NCBI GenBank assembly: GCA_035691485.1
Contig: DASSIZ010000033.1
Location: 48,037 to 112,036, forward strand
Length of the DNA stretch: 64,000 bases
Direction of reading: 5' to 3'
From: Terriglobales bacterium
Lineage (GTDB): Bacteria > Acidobacteriota > Terriglobia > Terriglobales > Acidobacteriaceae
Part shown: piece after piece, positions 53,740 through 63,267 of the stretch
How the letters are laid out: every line of letters begins with the position of its first letter
How positions within the stretch are numbered: position 1 is the first letter of the stretch
Translations under genes and position numbers: made by a program
Notes under the pieces: model-generated
Seen by the model: only the letters and a program-made list of their open reading frames with translations
The model's database searches: none
What the model was told of the DNA's origin: nothing

Positions 53740-54660
53740 TCAGGCACTCGGGGTGACTTCTTCTCCGAGTTCCGCTTCGAGCTCGGCCTCGCTGCCCTTG
53801 ATCTCCGACACCACGATCCCGCCCAAGATCATCACTGCGCCGGCGCCGGCTCTCATGCCCAGCCGTTCGTGCAGCACGATATACGAAGTGATCCACGCGA
53901 ACACCGGCTCGAGCAGAAAGATGAGCGCCGTGTGCGTGGGCGGGGTGAATTGCTGTGCCCAAGCCTGAATGGTGAATGCCGCACCGGTGCCGAGGATTCC
54001 CGTGACCAGGATCGCCGCGATGACGCGCCCGGACCAGAGCGCATGCGCATGCTCGAGCACGGGTATGCTTGCCCACATCATGGCGGCGCAAGTAATCGCC
54101 TCCACCGTGGCGACACCTTCGAAGCGGTGCTTGCGCATGGCGCGTCCCATAAAGATGATCTGCAGCGCGAACATAACCGCGCACCCTATGGTCAGCAGGT
54201 CGCCGCGATTGATGCTGTCCAGGTTCCAACCGCTCCCGTTTGCAGCCGGCACCGTCATGAAATAAAGACCGACAAAGGCGATGAAGACGCCCGCCACCGT
54301 CCAGGCGTTCACTTTCTTGCGCCAGACCAGCGCCAGCAGTACTGGCACAAGAATCACGGAAAAACCGGTTAAGAAAGCCGACTTGGACGGCGTGGTCAAG
54401 CGCAGGCCCGTGGTCTGGAAGGAGAACCCCAGCCACAGCGGGATACCCACGAGCACGCCAGCGCGAACCGCATCACGCGACATGGCAGCGAGCTCCCTCC
54501 TGTAGAACAACGCCAAGAGTGCCGAGGCCAGCGTGATCCGGACCGCGTTGAACAGCAGCGGCGAGATATCGCGCAGAGCGTCCTTGATCTGAACGAAGGT
54601 CGCCCCCCAGACCAGCGTCACCAGCACCAGCAGAATGTGGGCCTTCACCGAGCGCGACAC
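53740..54660 (-). CDS. DMT-superfamily (EamA) transporter
   Basis: A 306-residue inner-membrane protein with ten predicted hydrophobic segments arranged as two EamA halves: LLVLVTLVWGATFVQIKDAL in the first and ALIFLLEPVFAWITSYIVLH in the second. RELAAMSRDAVRAGVLVGIPL and PSKSAFLTGFSVILVPVLLA are typical. A Glu-rich C-terminal tail (SEAELEAELGEEVTPSA) is cytosolic. GTG start. Likely a metabolite or amino-acid exporter; substrate cannot be inferred. Confidence 0.87.
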   Translation of the reverse strand: MSRSVKAHILLVLVTLVWGATFVQIKDALRDISPLLFNAVRITLASALLALFYRRELAAMSRDAVRAGVLVGIPLWLGFSFQTTGLRLTTPSKSAFLTGFSVILVPVLLALVWRKKVNAWTVAGVFIAFVGLYFMTVPAANGSGWNLDSINRGDLLTIGCAVMFALQIIFMGRAMRKHRFEGVATVEAITCAAMMWASIPVLEHAHALWSGRVIAAILVTGILGTGAAFTIQAWAQQFTPPTHTALIFLLEPVFAWITSYIVLHERLGMRAGAGAVMILGGIVVSEIKGSEAELEAELGEEVTPSA

Positions 54661-54853
54661 CCAGGTAGCTTATCAGCAGCCGTTCGTCCCCAGTCGTCGG
54701 CCGCTGGTTGGGACTATCGACTGCCATAAGAACCATTTATCTGCTCGATTGAATTTATGAATTCGACCGGCGCCTTCCCCACAGGTTAGGCTCGATGTCG
54801 GATTTCTCTCCGATACGCCTTCGCCGGCAAACGATCGTAGGAGTGTTTTTGCG

Positions 54854-56302
54854 ATGCGGAATTTGTGCATCAAGGCAGTGGTAACGGTTCTCATACTTTG
54901 TTCCACAGGCTCGGCGTTCGCCGTCACGACGGCCCCTCCGATTACGGCAATTACCGCCCTGCTGGCGGATGTCCAGTCGCCGGCAGACCGCATTGCAAAG
55001 CTCGAGCAGCAGGTGGCCGAGGCCAAGGGTTCCGCCGACAATGCCTGGATGCTGATGTGCGCCGCGCTGGTGCTGATGATGACCGGGCCGGGACTGGCGC
55101 TTTTCTACGGTGGCCTGGTGCGTAAGAAAAACGTGCTGAGCACGATGATGCAAAGCTTTGCCATGATGGCCATCGTCACCGTGCTGTGGGCGATCATCGG
55201 CTACAGCCTCGCCTTCGCGCCGGGCAATAGCTTCATTGGAGGGCTGAGCCACGCATTCCTGCACGGAGTCGGCGCTGCCCCGGACGCCGATTACTCGGCG
55301 ACGATCCCGCAGCAGACGTTCATGATTTACCAGTTGATGTTCGCGATCATCACGCCGGCATTAATCACCGGCGCGTTTGCCGAGCGCATGAAGTTCAGCG
55401 CCATGGCGCTGTTCATGATCCTATGGTCGCTGCTGGTTTATTCGCCGATGGCGCACATGGTGTGGGGCAAGGGTGGACTGCTGAACGCGGCCCTGGGCGG
55501 GCGTTTTCCCACACTCGATTTTGCCGGCGGGACGGTGGTTCACATCACCTCGGGCGTGTCTGCCCTCATCTGCGCCACTTATCTGGGGCGCCGTCTCGGT
55601 TACCCTAAGGAATTGATGCCGCCGCACAGCGTGGTCCTGAGCTTCATCGGCGCTTGCCTGCTGTGGGTGGGTTGGTTCGGCTTTAACGCGGGCAGCGCGC
55701 TCAGTTCCGGAAGTCTAGCCACCAGCGCGTTCGTGGCCACGCATTTTGCCGCGGCCACCGCTGCCTTAGGATGGGCGGCGGCGGAATGGATTCGCAACGG
55801 AAAGCCCAGCGCGTTGGGAGCGATCTCCGGAGCGGTTGCCGGACTGGTCGCCGTCACACCCGCTGCCGGTTTCGTTTCACCGATGTCGGCGCTGCTCATG
55901 GGACTGATCGCAGGCATTGCCTGCTACGCCATGGTGGCGAAGGTGAAAACGAAATTTGGCTACGATGATTCCCTCGACGCCTTCGGTGTCCACGGCGCCG
56001 GCGGCACCATCGGCGCGCTGCTCACCGGCATCTTCGCCTCGCGCATGGTCAACCCTATGTTCCACGACGCGCAGGGCAATGCCGGCGCCGTGGGCTTGAT
56101 CGACGGCAACTGGCGCCAAGTGGGAAACCAGCTGGCCGGAATCGCGATCGCGTGGGTAATTGCCATCGTGGGGACGCTGATCATTTTGAAATTCGTAGAT
56201 TTGGTCGTAGGCCTGCGCGTCTCCGCCGAGGAAGAAGCCCAGGGCCTCGACCTGACGCAGCACGGAGAGGAAGGCTATTACTGGGAAGCCACGACGCCAT
56301 AA
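54854..56302 (+). CDS. amt: Ammonium transporter Amt with N-terminal extension
   Basis: A 482-residue protein: an N-terminal signal-like helix (about 5-24, ending SAFAV), a short predicted coiled coil (ADRIAKLEQQVAEAKGSADN), then the eleven-helix Amt/Rh core. Family motifs: DNAWMLMCAALVLMMTGPGLAL, YGGLVRKKN, FAGGTVVHITSGVSALIC (first pore His) and DDSLDAFGVHGAGGTIGALL (second pore His). AGGAG lies ten bases before the ATG. It is followed by glnB and glnD, so the gene cluster controls ammonium uptake through PII. Confidence 0.94.
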   Translation: MRNLCIKAVVTVLILCSTGSAFAVTTAPPITAITALLADVQSPADRIAKLEQQVAEAKGSADNAWMLMCAALVLMMTGPGLALFYGGLVRKKNVLSTMMQSFAMMAIVTVLWAIIGYSLAFAPGNSFIGGLSHAFLHGVGAAPDADYSATIPQQTFMIYQLMFAIITPALITGAFAERMKFSAMALFMILWSLLVYSPMAHMVWGKGGLLNAALGGRFPTLDFAGGTVVHITSGVSALICATYLGRRLGYPKELMPPHSVVLSFIGACLLWVGWFGFNAGSALSSGSLATSAFVATHFAAATAALGWAAAEWIRNGKPSALGAISGAVAGLVAVTPAAGFVSPMSALLMGLIAGIACYAMVAKVKTKFGYDDSLDAFGVHGAGGTIGALLTGIFASRMVNPMFHDAQGNAGAVGLIDGNWRQVGNQLAGIAIAWVIAIVGTLIILKFVDLVVGLRVSAEEEAQGLDLTQHGEEGYYWEATTP

Positions 56303-56411
56303 CGCAGCCCTCGGGCCTGCAGGCTGCAGGCTTTCGGGATTTCAACGCGTTCAGGTTCCGTGTTCAGGTGCCTCCAGATCACCGATTACCGATCATCGAC
56401 GACGAGTTTCT

Positions 56412-56750
56412 ATGACAAAAATCGAAGCCATCATCCAACCGTCCCGCCTCGACCAGGTGAAAGACGCGCTGCTGGAAATCGGGGTGGACGGCATGACCGT
56501 GATCGAGGCCCGCGGCCACGGCCGCCAAAAGGGCCACACCGAGTTTTACCGCGGACGCGAATACACGGTGGACCTGCTGCCCAAAATCAAGATCGAGATC
56601 GTGCTCAACGACGAACTCGTGGACAACACCGTGCAGGCCATCCTGAATGCCGCCCGCACCGGCAAAATCGGCGACGGCAAGATCTTCCTCTCCCGCGTCG
56701 ACGAAGCCATTCGCATTCGCAATGAAGAGCGGGGAGTCACCGCCTTATGA
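56412..56750 (+). CDS. glnB: Nitrogen regulatory protein P-II
   Basis: A 112-residue PII signalling protein. The T-loop carries the uridylylation Tyr51 (EFYRGREYTVDLLPKIKIEI), with Walker-like B-loop residues (TVQAILNAARTGKIGDGKIF) and C-loop (VDEAIRIRNEERG). It binds ATP/ADP and 2-oxoglutarate and would inhibit Amt and modulate glutamine synthetase control. It lies 109 bases after amt and 24 bases before glnD. Its GlnK-like gene linkage to amt makes GlnK an alternative name. Confidence 0.95.
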   Translation: MTKIEAIIQPSRLDQVKDALLEIGVDGMTVIEARGHGRQKGHTEFYRGREYTVDLLPKIKIEIVLNDELVDNTVQAILNAARTGKIGDGKIFLSRVDEAIRIRNEERGVTAL

Positions 56751-56774
56751 CCGCGTCCGCCGGAGAGGAATTCC

Positions 56775-59342
56775 ATGTCCACGGCCTCAAGCACCGGCGC
56801 GCTCGATAAGTTTTACGCCTCGGAAACGGCACGCATCGCGCGCGGCTTCGAACTCAGCGGCAACGGCCGGCTCGCCGTCCAGCAACGGACCGAACTGGCC
56901 GGAACCCTGGTGGTTAAGCTGTGGCGCACCATGCTCGGCGAAGAAGCCCGCGGCTTCGCGCTCGCCGCCATTGGCGGCTTCGGACGCGGCGAACTCTTCC
57001 CACACTCCGACATCGATCTTCTGTTCCTGTGCGCCGAGGCGCCGCCGACTGCGGTCAAACTCAACATCAGCACGCTCTGCCGCGAACTCTGGGACGCCGG
57101 GCTGCGGGCGAGCCCGGTCATGCGCACGCTGGGGGAGTGTGATCGCCTCGACACAGGAAACGTAGAAGGCGCGCTCTCGCTGCTTGACTGCCGTTTTCTT
57201 GTCGGTGACGCGGCGCTCTTTCGGCAGCTACACGACGATCTGCTCCCCCGCCTGGTGCGCCGGGAATGGCAATCCCTGGTGCAAGGCGTTGCCCAGCTTG
57301 CGCGTGATCGCCATGGCAAGTTCGGCAACACGATTTTTCATCTCGAGCCCAATGTGAAGGAATGCCCTGGCGGCCTGCGCGACCAGCACACCGCGTACTG
57401 GCTGGCGCTGATCGCCGCCCTCGACAAGCAGCGCGCCTGGCCCGATCGCGCGTCACTGGTGCCTTCCGCGTTGCAGGTGCAGTTCGGGCGCGCCTGCGAA
57501 TTCCTCGCCGACGTGCGCTGTTTTCTTCACTACCGGCATGGCCGCGATGACAACAAGCTCACCTGGGACGCGCAGGAGCAGGCCGCTGCAAGCGGGATCG
57601 GCTTGTCCAACCGGGCCGCCGTCGATGCGGCCTCGTGGATGCGTACGTATTTCCAACACGCCCGCGCCATTCATCGCTTCATGAGCCAGGTGCTGGAAGA
57701 CATTCCACCGGCGCGTTCCTCGCTATTCCAGCAATTCCAGCAGTGGCGTTCGCGGGTTTCGAACCAGGATTTCTCGGTAGTTGGCGGGCGTGTCTTCCTG
57801 CAGCAGGCTACCGCCATCTCCGATCCCGACCTCCTGCTCCGCCTGTTCGGATTCATCGCGCGCCACGGTTTCAAGCTCAGCGCTGACACGGAGCGCCGCG
57901 CCGAACAGGTGCTCCCGACAATCGCGGAGCGACTCCCGCGCGGCCCCGCGCTGTGGTCTCACCTGCGGGAAATCCTGCTGGCGCCGCACGCCGCACCGAC
58001 CTTGCGCGCCATGCATTCGCTCGGCCTGTTGACGCAAATCATTCCTGAATTCAAGCTGGTCGATTCGCTGGTGCTACGGGATTTCTACCATCGCTACACG
58101 GTGGACGAGCACACCTTTCTCGCCATCGAAAATCTGCAGCGGTTAAACGGTTCGGACGACGATCGCGAGCGCCGCTTCGCGGAAATGCTCAGCGAGGTCA
58201 AGGAATCCGATCTGCTCTACCTTGCCGTCCTGCTGCACGATCTGGGCAAAGGCGGCCCCGGAGACCAGCACGTGCAATCGAGTGTTGCGATTGCGGAAGG
58301 GATCCTGGAGCGGCTGGGGCTGAACGAACACGAGCGCGAGACCGTCATTTTTCTCATCGCCAATCACCTGGAATTGTCGGCGACACTGCGCCGTGACATC
58401 TTCGATAGCGAAACCATCCGCAACCTGGCGGACAAAATCGGCACGCCCGAGCGCTTGCAAATGCTGTGCCTGCTCACCTGGTCGGACATTAAGTCGGTGA
58501 ACCCGGCCGCGCTCACGCCGTGGAAAGCCGAAATGCTGTGGCAGCTTTACATCGCCACCGTGCGGCGCCTCAACCACAGCGTGGACCAGGAGCGGGTCCA
58601 CGGCGACGAAGCCCAGGTGGCGCGCGTTATCTCCACCTTTCCCGATCGGGCCACGGAAATCCGTGAATTCCTCAACGGCTTGCCGCAGCGTTACCTGCGC
58701 ACTTACGCCGAACAGGCCGCGTTCCACTTTCAGCTCGTCTCGCAGCTTCGCAATGGCGCCATCCAGCTATCGCTGAACCTGAATCGCGATCTGTTCGAAC
58801 TCACGGTCGTTACCGGAGACCGGCCCGGATTGTTTGCCACCATCGCCGGATTTCTCTTTGCCTGGGGCATGAGCATCATCAAGGCGGATGCCTTCTCCCA
58901 CAATTCCGGAATCATCCTGGACACCTTTCATTTTTCCGACCGCTTCGGAACCCTGACCATGAATCCGCCCGAGCGCGAGCGCTTCAAGCGCAACCTGGAG
59001 GAAGTTCTGTGCGGCGAAGCCAACCTGGAAAAGCTGGTGCTGAACCGGCTCAGGAGCGAGCGGCCCGGCACACCGCCGGTCAAGATCGAGCCCAAAGTGG
59101 AATTCGACGGGCAATGCTCATCGCACAGCACGGTGATTGAGATCATCGCGCAGGACCGGCCCGGGTTGCTCTACGACGTCGCTTCCCTGCTCGCTGCCGA
59201 ACAATGCAATATCGAGGTCGCGCTCATCGACACCCAGGGACACATGGCAGTGGATGTTTTCTATCTCACCTCGGAGCGTCGCAAGCTTGACTCCGAGCGT
59301 CAGCAGCGACTTGCCGCTCAACTCATCGCTGAACTCCACTGA
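56775..59342 (+). CDS. glnD: PII uridylyltransferase/uridylyl-removing enzyme
   Basis: An 855-residue sensor enzyme that uridylylates PII in low nitrogen and removes UMP in high nitrogen. The nucleotidyltransferase motif GGFGRGELFPHSDIDLLFL (about residue 67), the HD domain LAVLLHDLGKGGPGDQHVQS (about 480-500) and two C-terminal ACT domains (FELTVVTGDRPGLFATIAGF about 675; VIEIIAQDRPGLLYDVASL about 790) are all intact. The glutamine-sensing ACT pair is normal. GGAGAGG is six bases before the ATG. It directly follows its substrate gene glnB. Confidence 0.95.
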   Translation: MSTASSTGALDKFYASETARIARGFELSGNGRLAVQQRTELAGTLVVKLWRTMLGEEARGFALAAIGGFGRGELFPHSDIDLLFLCAEAPPTAVKLNISTLCRELWDAGLRASPVMRTLGECDRLDTGNVEGALSLLDCRFLVGDAALFRQLHDDLLPRLVRREWQSLVQGVAQLARDRHGKFGNTIFHLEPNVKECPGGLRDQHTAYWLALIAALDKQRAWPDRASLVPSALQVQFGRACEFLADVRCFLHYRHGRDDNKLTWDAQEQAAASGIGLSNRAAVDAASWMRTYFQHARAIHRFMSQVLEDIPPARSSLFQQFQQWRSRVSNQDFSVVGGRVFLQQATAISDPDLLLRLFGFIARHGFKLSADTERRAEQVLPTIAERLPRGPALWSHLREILLAPHAAPTLRAMHSLGLLTQIIPEFKLVDSLVLRDFYHRYTVDEHTFLAIENLQRLNGSDDDRERRFAEMLSEVKESDLLYLAVLLHDLGKGGPGDQHVQSSVAIAEGILERLGLNEHERETVIFLIANHLELSATLRRDIFDSETIRNLADKIGTPERLQMLCLLTWSDIKSVNPAALTPWKAEMLWQLYIATVRRLNHSVDQERVHGDEAQVARVISTFPDRATEIREFLNGLPQRYLRTYAEQAAFHFQLVSQLRNGAIQLSLNLNRDLFELTVVTGDRPGLFATIAGFLFAWGMSIIKADAFSHNSGIILDTFHFSDRFGTLTMNPPERERFKRNLEEVLCGEANLEKLVLNRLRSERPGTPPVKIEPKVEFDGQCSSHSTVIEIIAQDRPGLLYDVASLLAAEQCNIEVALIDTQGHMAVDVFYLTSERRKLDSERQQRLAAQLIAELH

Positions 59343-59463
59343 TGTCCAGGGGCGGCTGCCGGGCCCGTGCCGGCGATCTCGCGACTAGCGGAGCGCTACC
59401 CCGTGCAAAACCGTGTAAACTGGTACCAGCCGGGGCGTGCTCAACCTCATCGAAGGAGTTCTT

Positions 59464-60897
59464 GTGAAAACGACCTTAGTCAGCGTCGTTGGAGTGGTGT
59501 TTTTGTCTAGCGCCGGATGGGCCCAAGTCCTGACCCCGCGCTCCACCGCGCCCGCCCCGGTTGCGCCCGCGACGGCGGTAGCCGAGCCAGCGCCCGCCCT
59601 GGTTCCGTTGTCCGTGCCGGCAGGAACACCTCTGAAAGTTGGCCTCGACAAAGATGTGCGGATTCACCACGTCGGAGACGAGGTCCACGGAAAACTGCTG
59701 GAGCCTTTGTTCGCTTTTGATCGCATGGTCGTGCCCGCCGGTACAGAGGTTCTGGGCAGCATCTCCGCCATCAATCGCGTTTCCACCAAGACGCGCATTC
59801 TTTCCGCCATGAATGCCGACCTGTCGCCGTATCGCGCCGCGCACGTGGAATTTCATTCGCTGCGCCTGGCCGACGGCCGAGAGGTGCCGCTCGACGCCGA
59901 CGTATCGCCCGCATCACGCGGCGTATTGGAGTTCGTTCCTGCCGCCGAGCCGGCCGGCACCTTTGGCAAAGGGAAAAATTTGGCAGCGAAGAAGATTCAA
60001 CAAGCTCGGCAACAGGCCAAGCAGGAGTGGGACTTCGCCAAACGCCAACTGCACGAGCCCGGCAAGGTGCATCGTGTCGAGCGCATGGGGTTGGCCCAGT
60101 TGCCGTATCGTCCGCAATACCTGGACGCTGGGACCGCCTTTAACGCCGACCTGCGGCAACCGCTGAATTTCGGCGCCGAGGCGATCGAACCGGAAGCGCT
60201 GATGACCATCGGCAGCGCGCCGCCCACCGGTACGGTGGTCCATGCCGTACTAGTGACACCGCTCAGCTCCGCGACATCGAAGGCGGGCGACAGCGTGGAA
60301 GCAGTGATCACCGAACCGCTGATCGTCGAGCATCGTCTTTACGTTCCCCAGGGCACCCGCCTGCAAGGCACCGTGCTGCAAGCGCGCGCGGCGCGCCGCT
60401 TCGAACGCAACGGGCAGCTGCGCATCGTATTTCATCAGCTGGTACCGCCCAGCGGAATCGCGCAGCAAATCCAAGCCAGCCTGGAGGGCGTATCGGTGGG
60501 CCGGAGCGAGAATCTGGCGCTCGACTCCGAAGGCGGAGCACAGGTCACCACTCCCAAGACTCGTTACCTGAACACCGGCATCGCGGTCGCGCTCGCGGCG
60601 GCCTCCGCTTCACCCGACCATGATCGCGACCTCGGACGAGGCAACGGCGGTGACGCAGGGGGCTCAGTCGCGACCGGCGCCTCCGGGTTCAAAGCGGTTG
60701 GCATGATCGCGGGCGCGCTCGCGCACTCACGCGCTCTCGGCACCGGGATGGGTGTTTACGGGGCGTCGATGTCGATTTACTCGCACTTCCTGGCCCGCGG
60801 ACGCGATGTCGTTTACCCGAAGGACATGTCGATGCTGATCGGGCTCGGGGAGCGAGACAAAAGCGCCGAGCAGACCGAGCCAGCGGCAACCAAGTAA
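59464..60897 (+). CDS. Exported modular protein, TrbI-like repeats
   Basis: A 477-residue exported protein. The GTG at 59464 has AAGGAG five bases upstream and starts a signal peptide (VKTTLVSVVGVVFLSSAGWA). The mature part has two similar modules with the pattern VPAGTPLKVGLDKDVRIHHVGDEV and, later, TPLSSATSKAGDSVEAVITEPL / VPQGTRLQGTVLQARAARRFER. This resembles TrbI/VirB10-like beta-barrel modules. A low-complexity glycine region (about 385-430) precedes a hydrophobic segment and the end GLGERDKSAEQTEPAA. No other conjugation gene is nearby. Frequently seen in Acidobacteria (from memory); function unknown. Confidence 0.65.
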   Translation: MKTTLVSVVGVVFLSSAGWAQVLTPRSTAPAPVAPATAVAEPAPALVPLSVPAGTPLKVGLDKDVRIHHVGDEVHGKLLEPLFAFDRMVVPAGTEVLGSISAINRVSTKTRILSAMNADLSPYRAAHVEFHSLRLADGREVPLDADVSPASRGVLEFVPAAEPAGTFGKGKNLAAKKIQQARQQAKQEWDFAKRQLHEPGKVHRVERMGLAQLPYRPQYLDAGTAFNADLRQPLNFGAEAIEPEALMTIGSAPPTGTVVHAVLVTPLSSATSKAGDSVEAVITEPLIVEHRLYVPQGTRLQGTVLQARAARRFERNGQLRIVFHQLVPPSGIAQQIQASLEGVSVGRSENLALDSEGGAQVTTPKTRYLNTGIAVALAAASASPDHDRDLGRGNGGDAGGSVATGASGFKAVGMIAGALAHSRALGTGMGVYGASMSIYSHFLARGRDVVYPKDMSMLIGLGERDKSAEQTEPAATK

Positions 60898-60936
60898 ACG
60901 CGAAACCCGGCGCGCGTGAACGCGGACCGGCCTGTC

Positions 60937-60945
60937 TGCTATCGT
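60937..60945 (+). promoter_or_regulatory. Possible extended -10 immediately before rpsA
   Basis: TGcTATCGT keeps the TG dinucleotide and four of six -10 bases. Transcription would begin near 60952, one base before the ATG at 60953, consistent with the absence of a Shine-Dalgarno. Weak evidence on its own. Confidence 0.35.
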
Positions 60946-60952
60946 AATGGCC

Positions 60953-62626
60953 ATGTCCGAACCAGAATCGTTCTCTGATCAGTTGGAGCAATTCGAGCGG
61001 GCAAGCGCGCGCAAGCCTACCGCAGGGCGCAAGCAACTGGAAGGCACGGTAGTCGCCGTCACCGCCGACTCCGTCTTCCTCGATATCGGTTATAAGACCG
61101 AGGGCATCCTGCCGCTTTCCGCGATGCAGGAATCGGCCGAAGCGGTAAAAGCCGGCGACAAGGTCGCGGTTTCCGTGACCGGACGCGATCCCGAGGGCTA
61201 CTACCAGCTTTCCCGCTCACGCGTGGAGCGTCCCACCGACTGGTCTTCGCTGCAGCAGGCTTTCGCCGAGCGTGCGCCGATCATGGGCACCGTGACGGCG
61301 GTGGTGAAAGGCGGGGTCAGCGTGGATGTCGGTGTGCGCGCCTTCATGCCGGCCTCTCGCACCGGCACGCGCGATGCCGCCGAAATGGAAAAGCTTGTCG
61401 GCCAGGAAATCCGCTGCCGCATCACCAAGCTCGATGTTACCGATGAAGACGTGGTGGTGGATCGTCGCGCCGTTCTCGAAGAAGAAGCTTTCGCCTCGAG
61501 GCAGCACCGCTACTCCGAATTGAAAGAAGGGGACACCGTAACCGGCACCGTCCGCAGCCTCACCGACTATGGCGCCTTTGTGGACATCGGCGGCGTTGAC
61601 GCACTTCTCCATGTGGGCGAGCTCTCCTGGAGCCGGGTCAACAAACCCGCGGACGTTCTCACCGTCGGCCAAAGCCTGGAAGCACGAGTGGTGAAGATCG
61701 ACGCCGACAAACGCCGCATAGCGCTCAGCCTCAAACAACTTCAACCGCATCCGTGGGATTCCGCGGCGGAGAAATACAAGGTCAACGATCGCGTGCGCGG
61801 CACGGTCACGCGCATCGTCGATTTCGGCGCTTTTGTGGAATTGGAGCCCGGCGTTGAAGGACTGATTCACATCTCTGAAATGTCTTGGGCCAAGCGAATT
61901 AAGAAGGCCAGCGACGTGGTGAAGCAAGGCGACACGGTCGAAGCCGTCATTCTTGGCGTCAACCTGGCCGATCGGCGCATTTCGCTCGGACTCAAGCAGG
62001 CACTCGGCGATCCGTGGGCGCAAGCCGCGGAAAGTTTTCCCGCCGGCTCCATCCTGGAAGGCCCGGTTACCAGCCTGACGAGTTTCGGCGCTTTCGTTCA
62101 ACTCGCCGAGGGCGTCGAGGGCATGGTCCACGTCGGCAACATCAGCGCCGAGAAACGCATTGAACATCCCAAGGACGTACTGCGCGTGGGCCAAACGGTG
62201 CGCGTCCAGGTGCTCGAGTTCGACCGCGACAAGCGCCGCATCTCGCTCGGCATGAAACAGCTGGCGGCCACCGGTCTCGATGAATACCTGGCCGAGCACA
62301 AGCCCGGCGATATCGTCACCGGAAGGCTGATGGAAATTTCAGGCACGCAAGGCCGGGTCGAACTCGGCGAAGGCATCCATGCCACCTGCCGTATCCCGGA
62401 AATAGCGGGGAACAAGCACGAATCGAAGGGCAAGGAGGAGGACAGCCCCCAGTCTTCCAAGCCCGATCTGTCGTCGCTTACATCGATGCTGAATGCGCGC
62501 TGGAAAGGCACTGCAAAAGTAACATCAACGAGCAAGGCGCTGGCTCCAAGCTCCGGCCAGGTGCGCAGCTTTCGCATCGCCCGCCTCGACCCGGCGGCAA
62601 AGAAAATCGAATTGGAGCTGGAATAA
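60953..62626 (+). CDS. rpsA: Ribosomal protein S1 (six S1 domains)
   Basis: A 557-residue RNA-binding protein with six OB-fold S1 repeats, each beginning with a G-x-V-x-G strand: LEGTVVAVTADSVFLDIG, MGTVTAVVKGGVSVDVG, VTGTVRSLTDYGAFVDIGG, VRGTVTRIVDFGAFVELEPG, LEGPVTSLTSFGAFVQLAEG and VTGRLMEISGTQGRVELGEG. Six repeats and this length match bacterial S1, which helps unwind mRNAs and initiate translation on structured or weak-SD messages. Two ATGs six bases apart are possible (60947, 60953); the second starts MSEPES, common for S1. No Shine-Dalgarno is visible, as in other rpsA genes. Confidence 0.93.
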   Translation: MSEPESFSDQLEQFERASARKPTAGRKQLEGTVVAVTADSVFLDIGYKTEGILPLSAMQESAEAVKAGDKVAVSVTGRDPEGYYQLSRSRVERPTDWSSLQQAFAERAPIMGTVTAVVKGGVSVDVGVRAFMPASRTGTRDAAEMEKLVGQEIRCRITKLDVTDEDVVVDRRAVLEEEAFASRQHRYSELKEGDTVTGTVRSLTDYGAFVDIGGVDALLHVGELSWSRVNKPADVLTVGQSLEARVVKIDADKRRIALSLKQLQPHPWDSAAEKYKVNDRVRGTVTRIVDFGAFVELEPGVEGLIHISEMSWAKRIKKASDVVKQGDTVEAVILGVNLADRRISLGLKQALGDPWAQAAESFPAGSILEGPVTSLTSFGAFVQLAEGVEGMVHVGNISAEKRIEHPKDVLRVGQTVRVQVLEFDRDKRRISLGMKQLAATGLDEYLAEHKPGDIVTGRLMEISGTQGRVELGEGIHATCRIPEIAGNKHESKGKEEDSPQSSKPDLSSLTSMLNARWKGTAKVTSTSKALAPSSGQVRSFRIARLDPAAKKIELELE

Positions 62627-62733
62627 AGCCGGCGCTCGATCGTCTCCCAGTGTTTCCGATTGACAGCGTTGGACTTCTACGGGTAGCGTGTTGCGCTTTC
62701 ACAAACAACCAATACGACTAGAAGGAGAACTAC

Positions 62734-63135
62734 ATGCAACTGCGACGAGTGCTGTATGGGGTGGTGGCGTTGTGCCTGTGCCTTGCCCCGATCCTGTCGG
62801 CCCAGGATGCTGTCAAGGTGGATCCCAAGCATTACAAGGTAGTGGAGGAAAACGACCAAGTGCGGATTCTGAAAGTGCACTACGGACCGCACGAAAAGTC
62901 CGTGATGCATAGTCACCCCAATTCGGTGGCGGTGTTCCTCGCTGACGGTAAAGGAGAATTTAACTACCCTGATGGGAAAAAGGAACCGATGTCGTGGAAG
63001 GCAGGGGAGGCGCGATATACGCCGGCCGTAACTCACCAGCCCGAGGACACCGGCGACAAACCTCTCGAGCTGATCCTGGTCGAGTTGAAAGGCAAAGCAT
63101 CCGCAGCCAAGCCGATGAAAGAGGAGAAGAAGTAA
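62734..63135 (+). CDS. Exported cupin-domain protein
   Basis: A 133-residue protein with signal peptide (1-22, ending PILSAQ). The small beta-barrel cupin core carries HYGPHEKSVMHSHPNSVAVF (HxH metal motif), GKGEFNYPDGKKEPMSWKAGE and a late HQPEDTGDKPLELILVEL His. Lys-rich tail (PMKEEKK). Likely periplasmic and metal-binding; no enzymatic role can be assigned. AAGGAG precedes the ATG. Confidence 0.85.
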   Translation: MQLRRVLYGVVALCLCLAPILSAQDAVKVDPKHYKVVEENDQVRILKVHYGPHEKSVMHSHPNSVAVFLADGKGEFNYPDGKKEPMSWKAGEARYTPAVTHQPEDTGDKPLELILVELKGKASAAKPMKEEKK

Positions 63136-63212
63136 TTCGGGCTACCCGGTGCGGTTGCCTGTCGGCAGAGGAAGTCGATTGTCGATAGCCGATGACAACA
63201 CCGACCCTCAGC

Positions 63213-63250
63213 GGCCATCGACCGAGGACCATCGGCCCTGGTCGGTGGCC
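63213..63250. terminator. Hairpin between convergent cupin and hppA genes
   Basis: GGCCATCGACC (63213-63223) and GGTCGGTGGCC (63240-63250) form an 11-bp stem with one T-G pair and a 16-base loop. No T-run follows, so it is a possible bidirectional terminator or 3'-end structure. Confidence 0.5.
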
Positions 63251-63267
63251 GGTGCCTGAAAAGCACG

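Noticed and set aside
63136..63267. Short plus-strand frame after the cupin gene
   Set aside because: No ribosome site, repetitive CGACC wording, and it overlaps the convergent hairpin; treated as intergenic.
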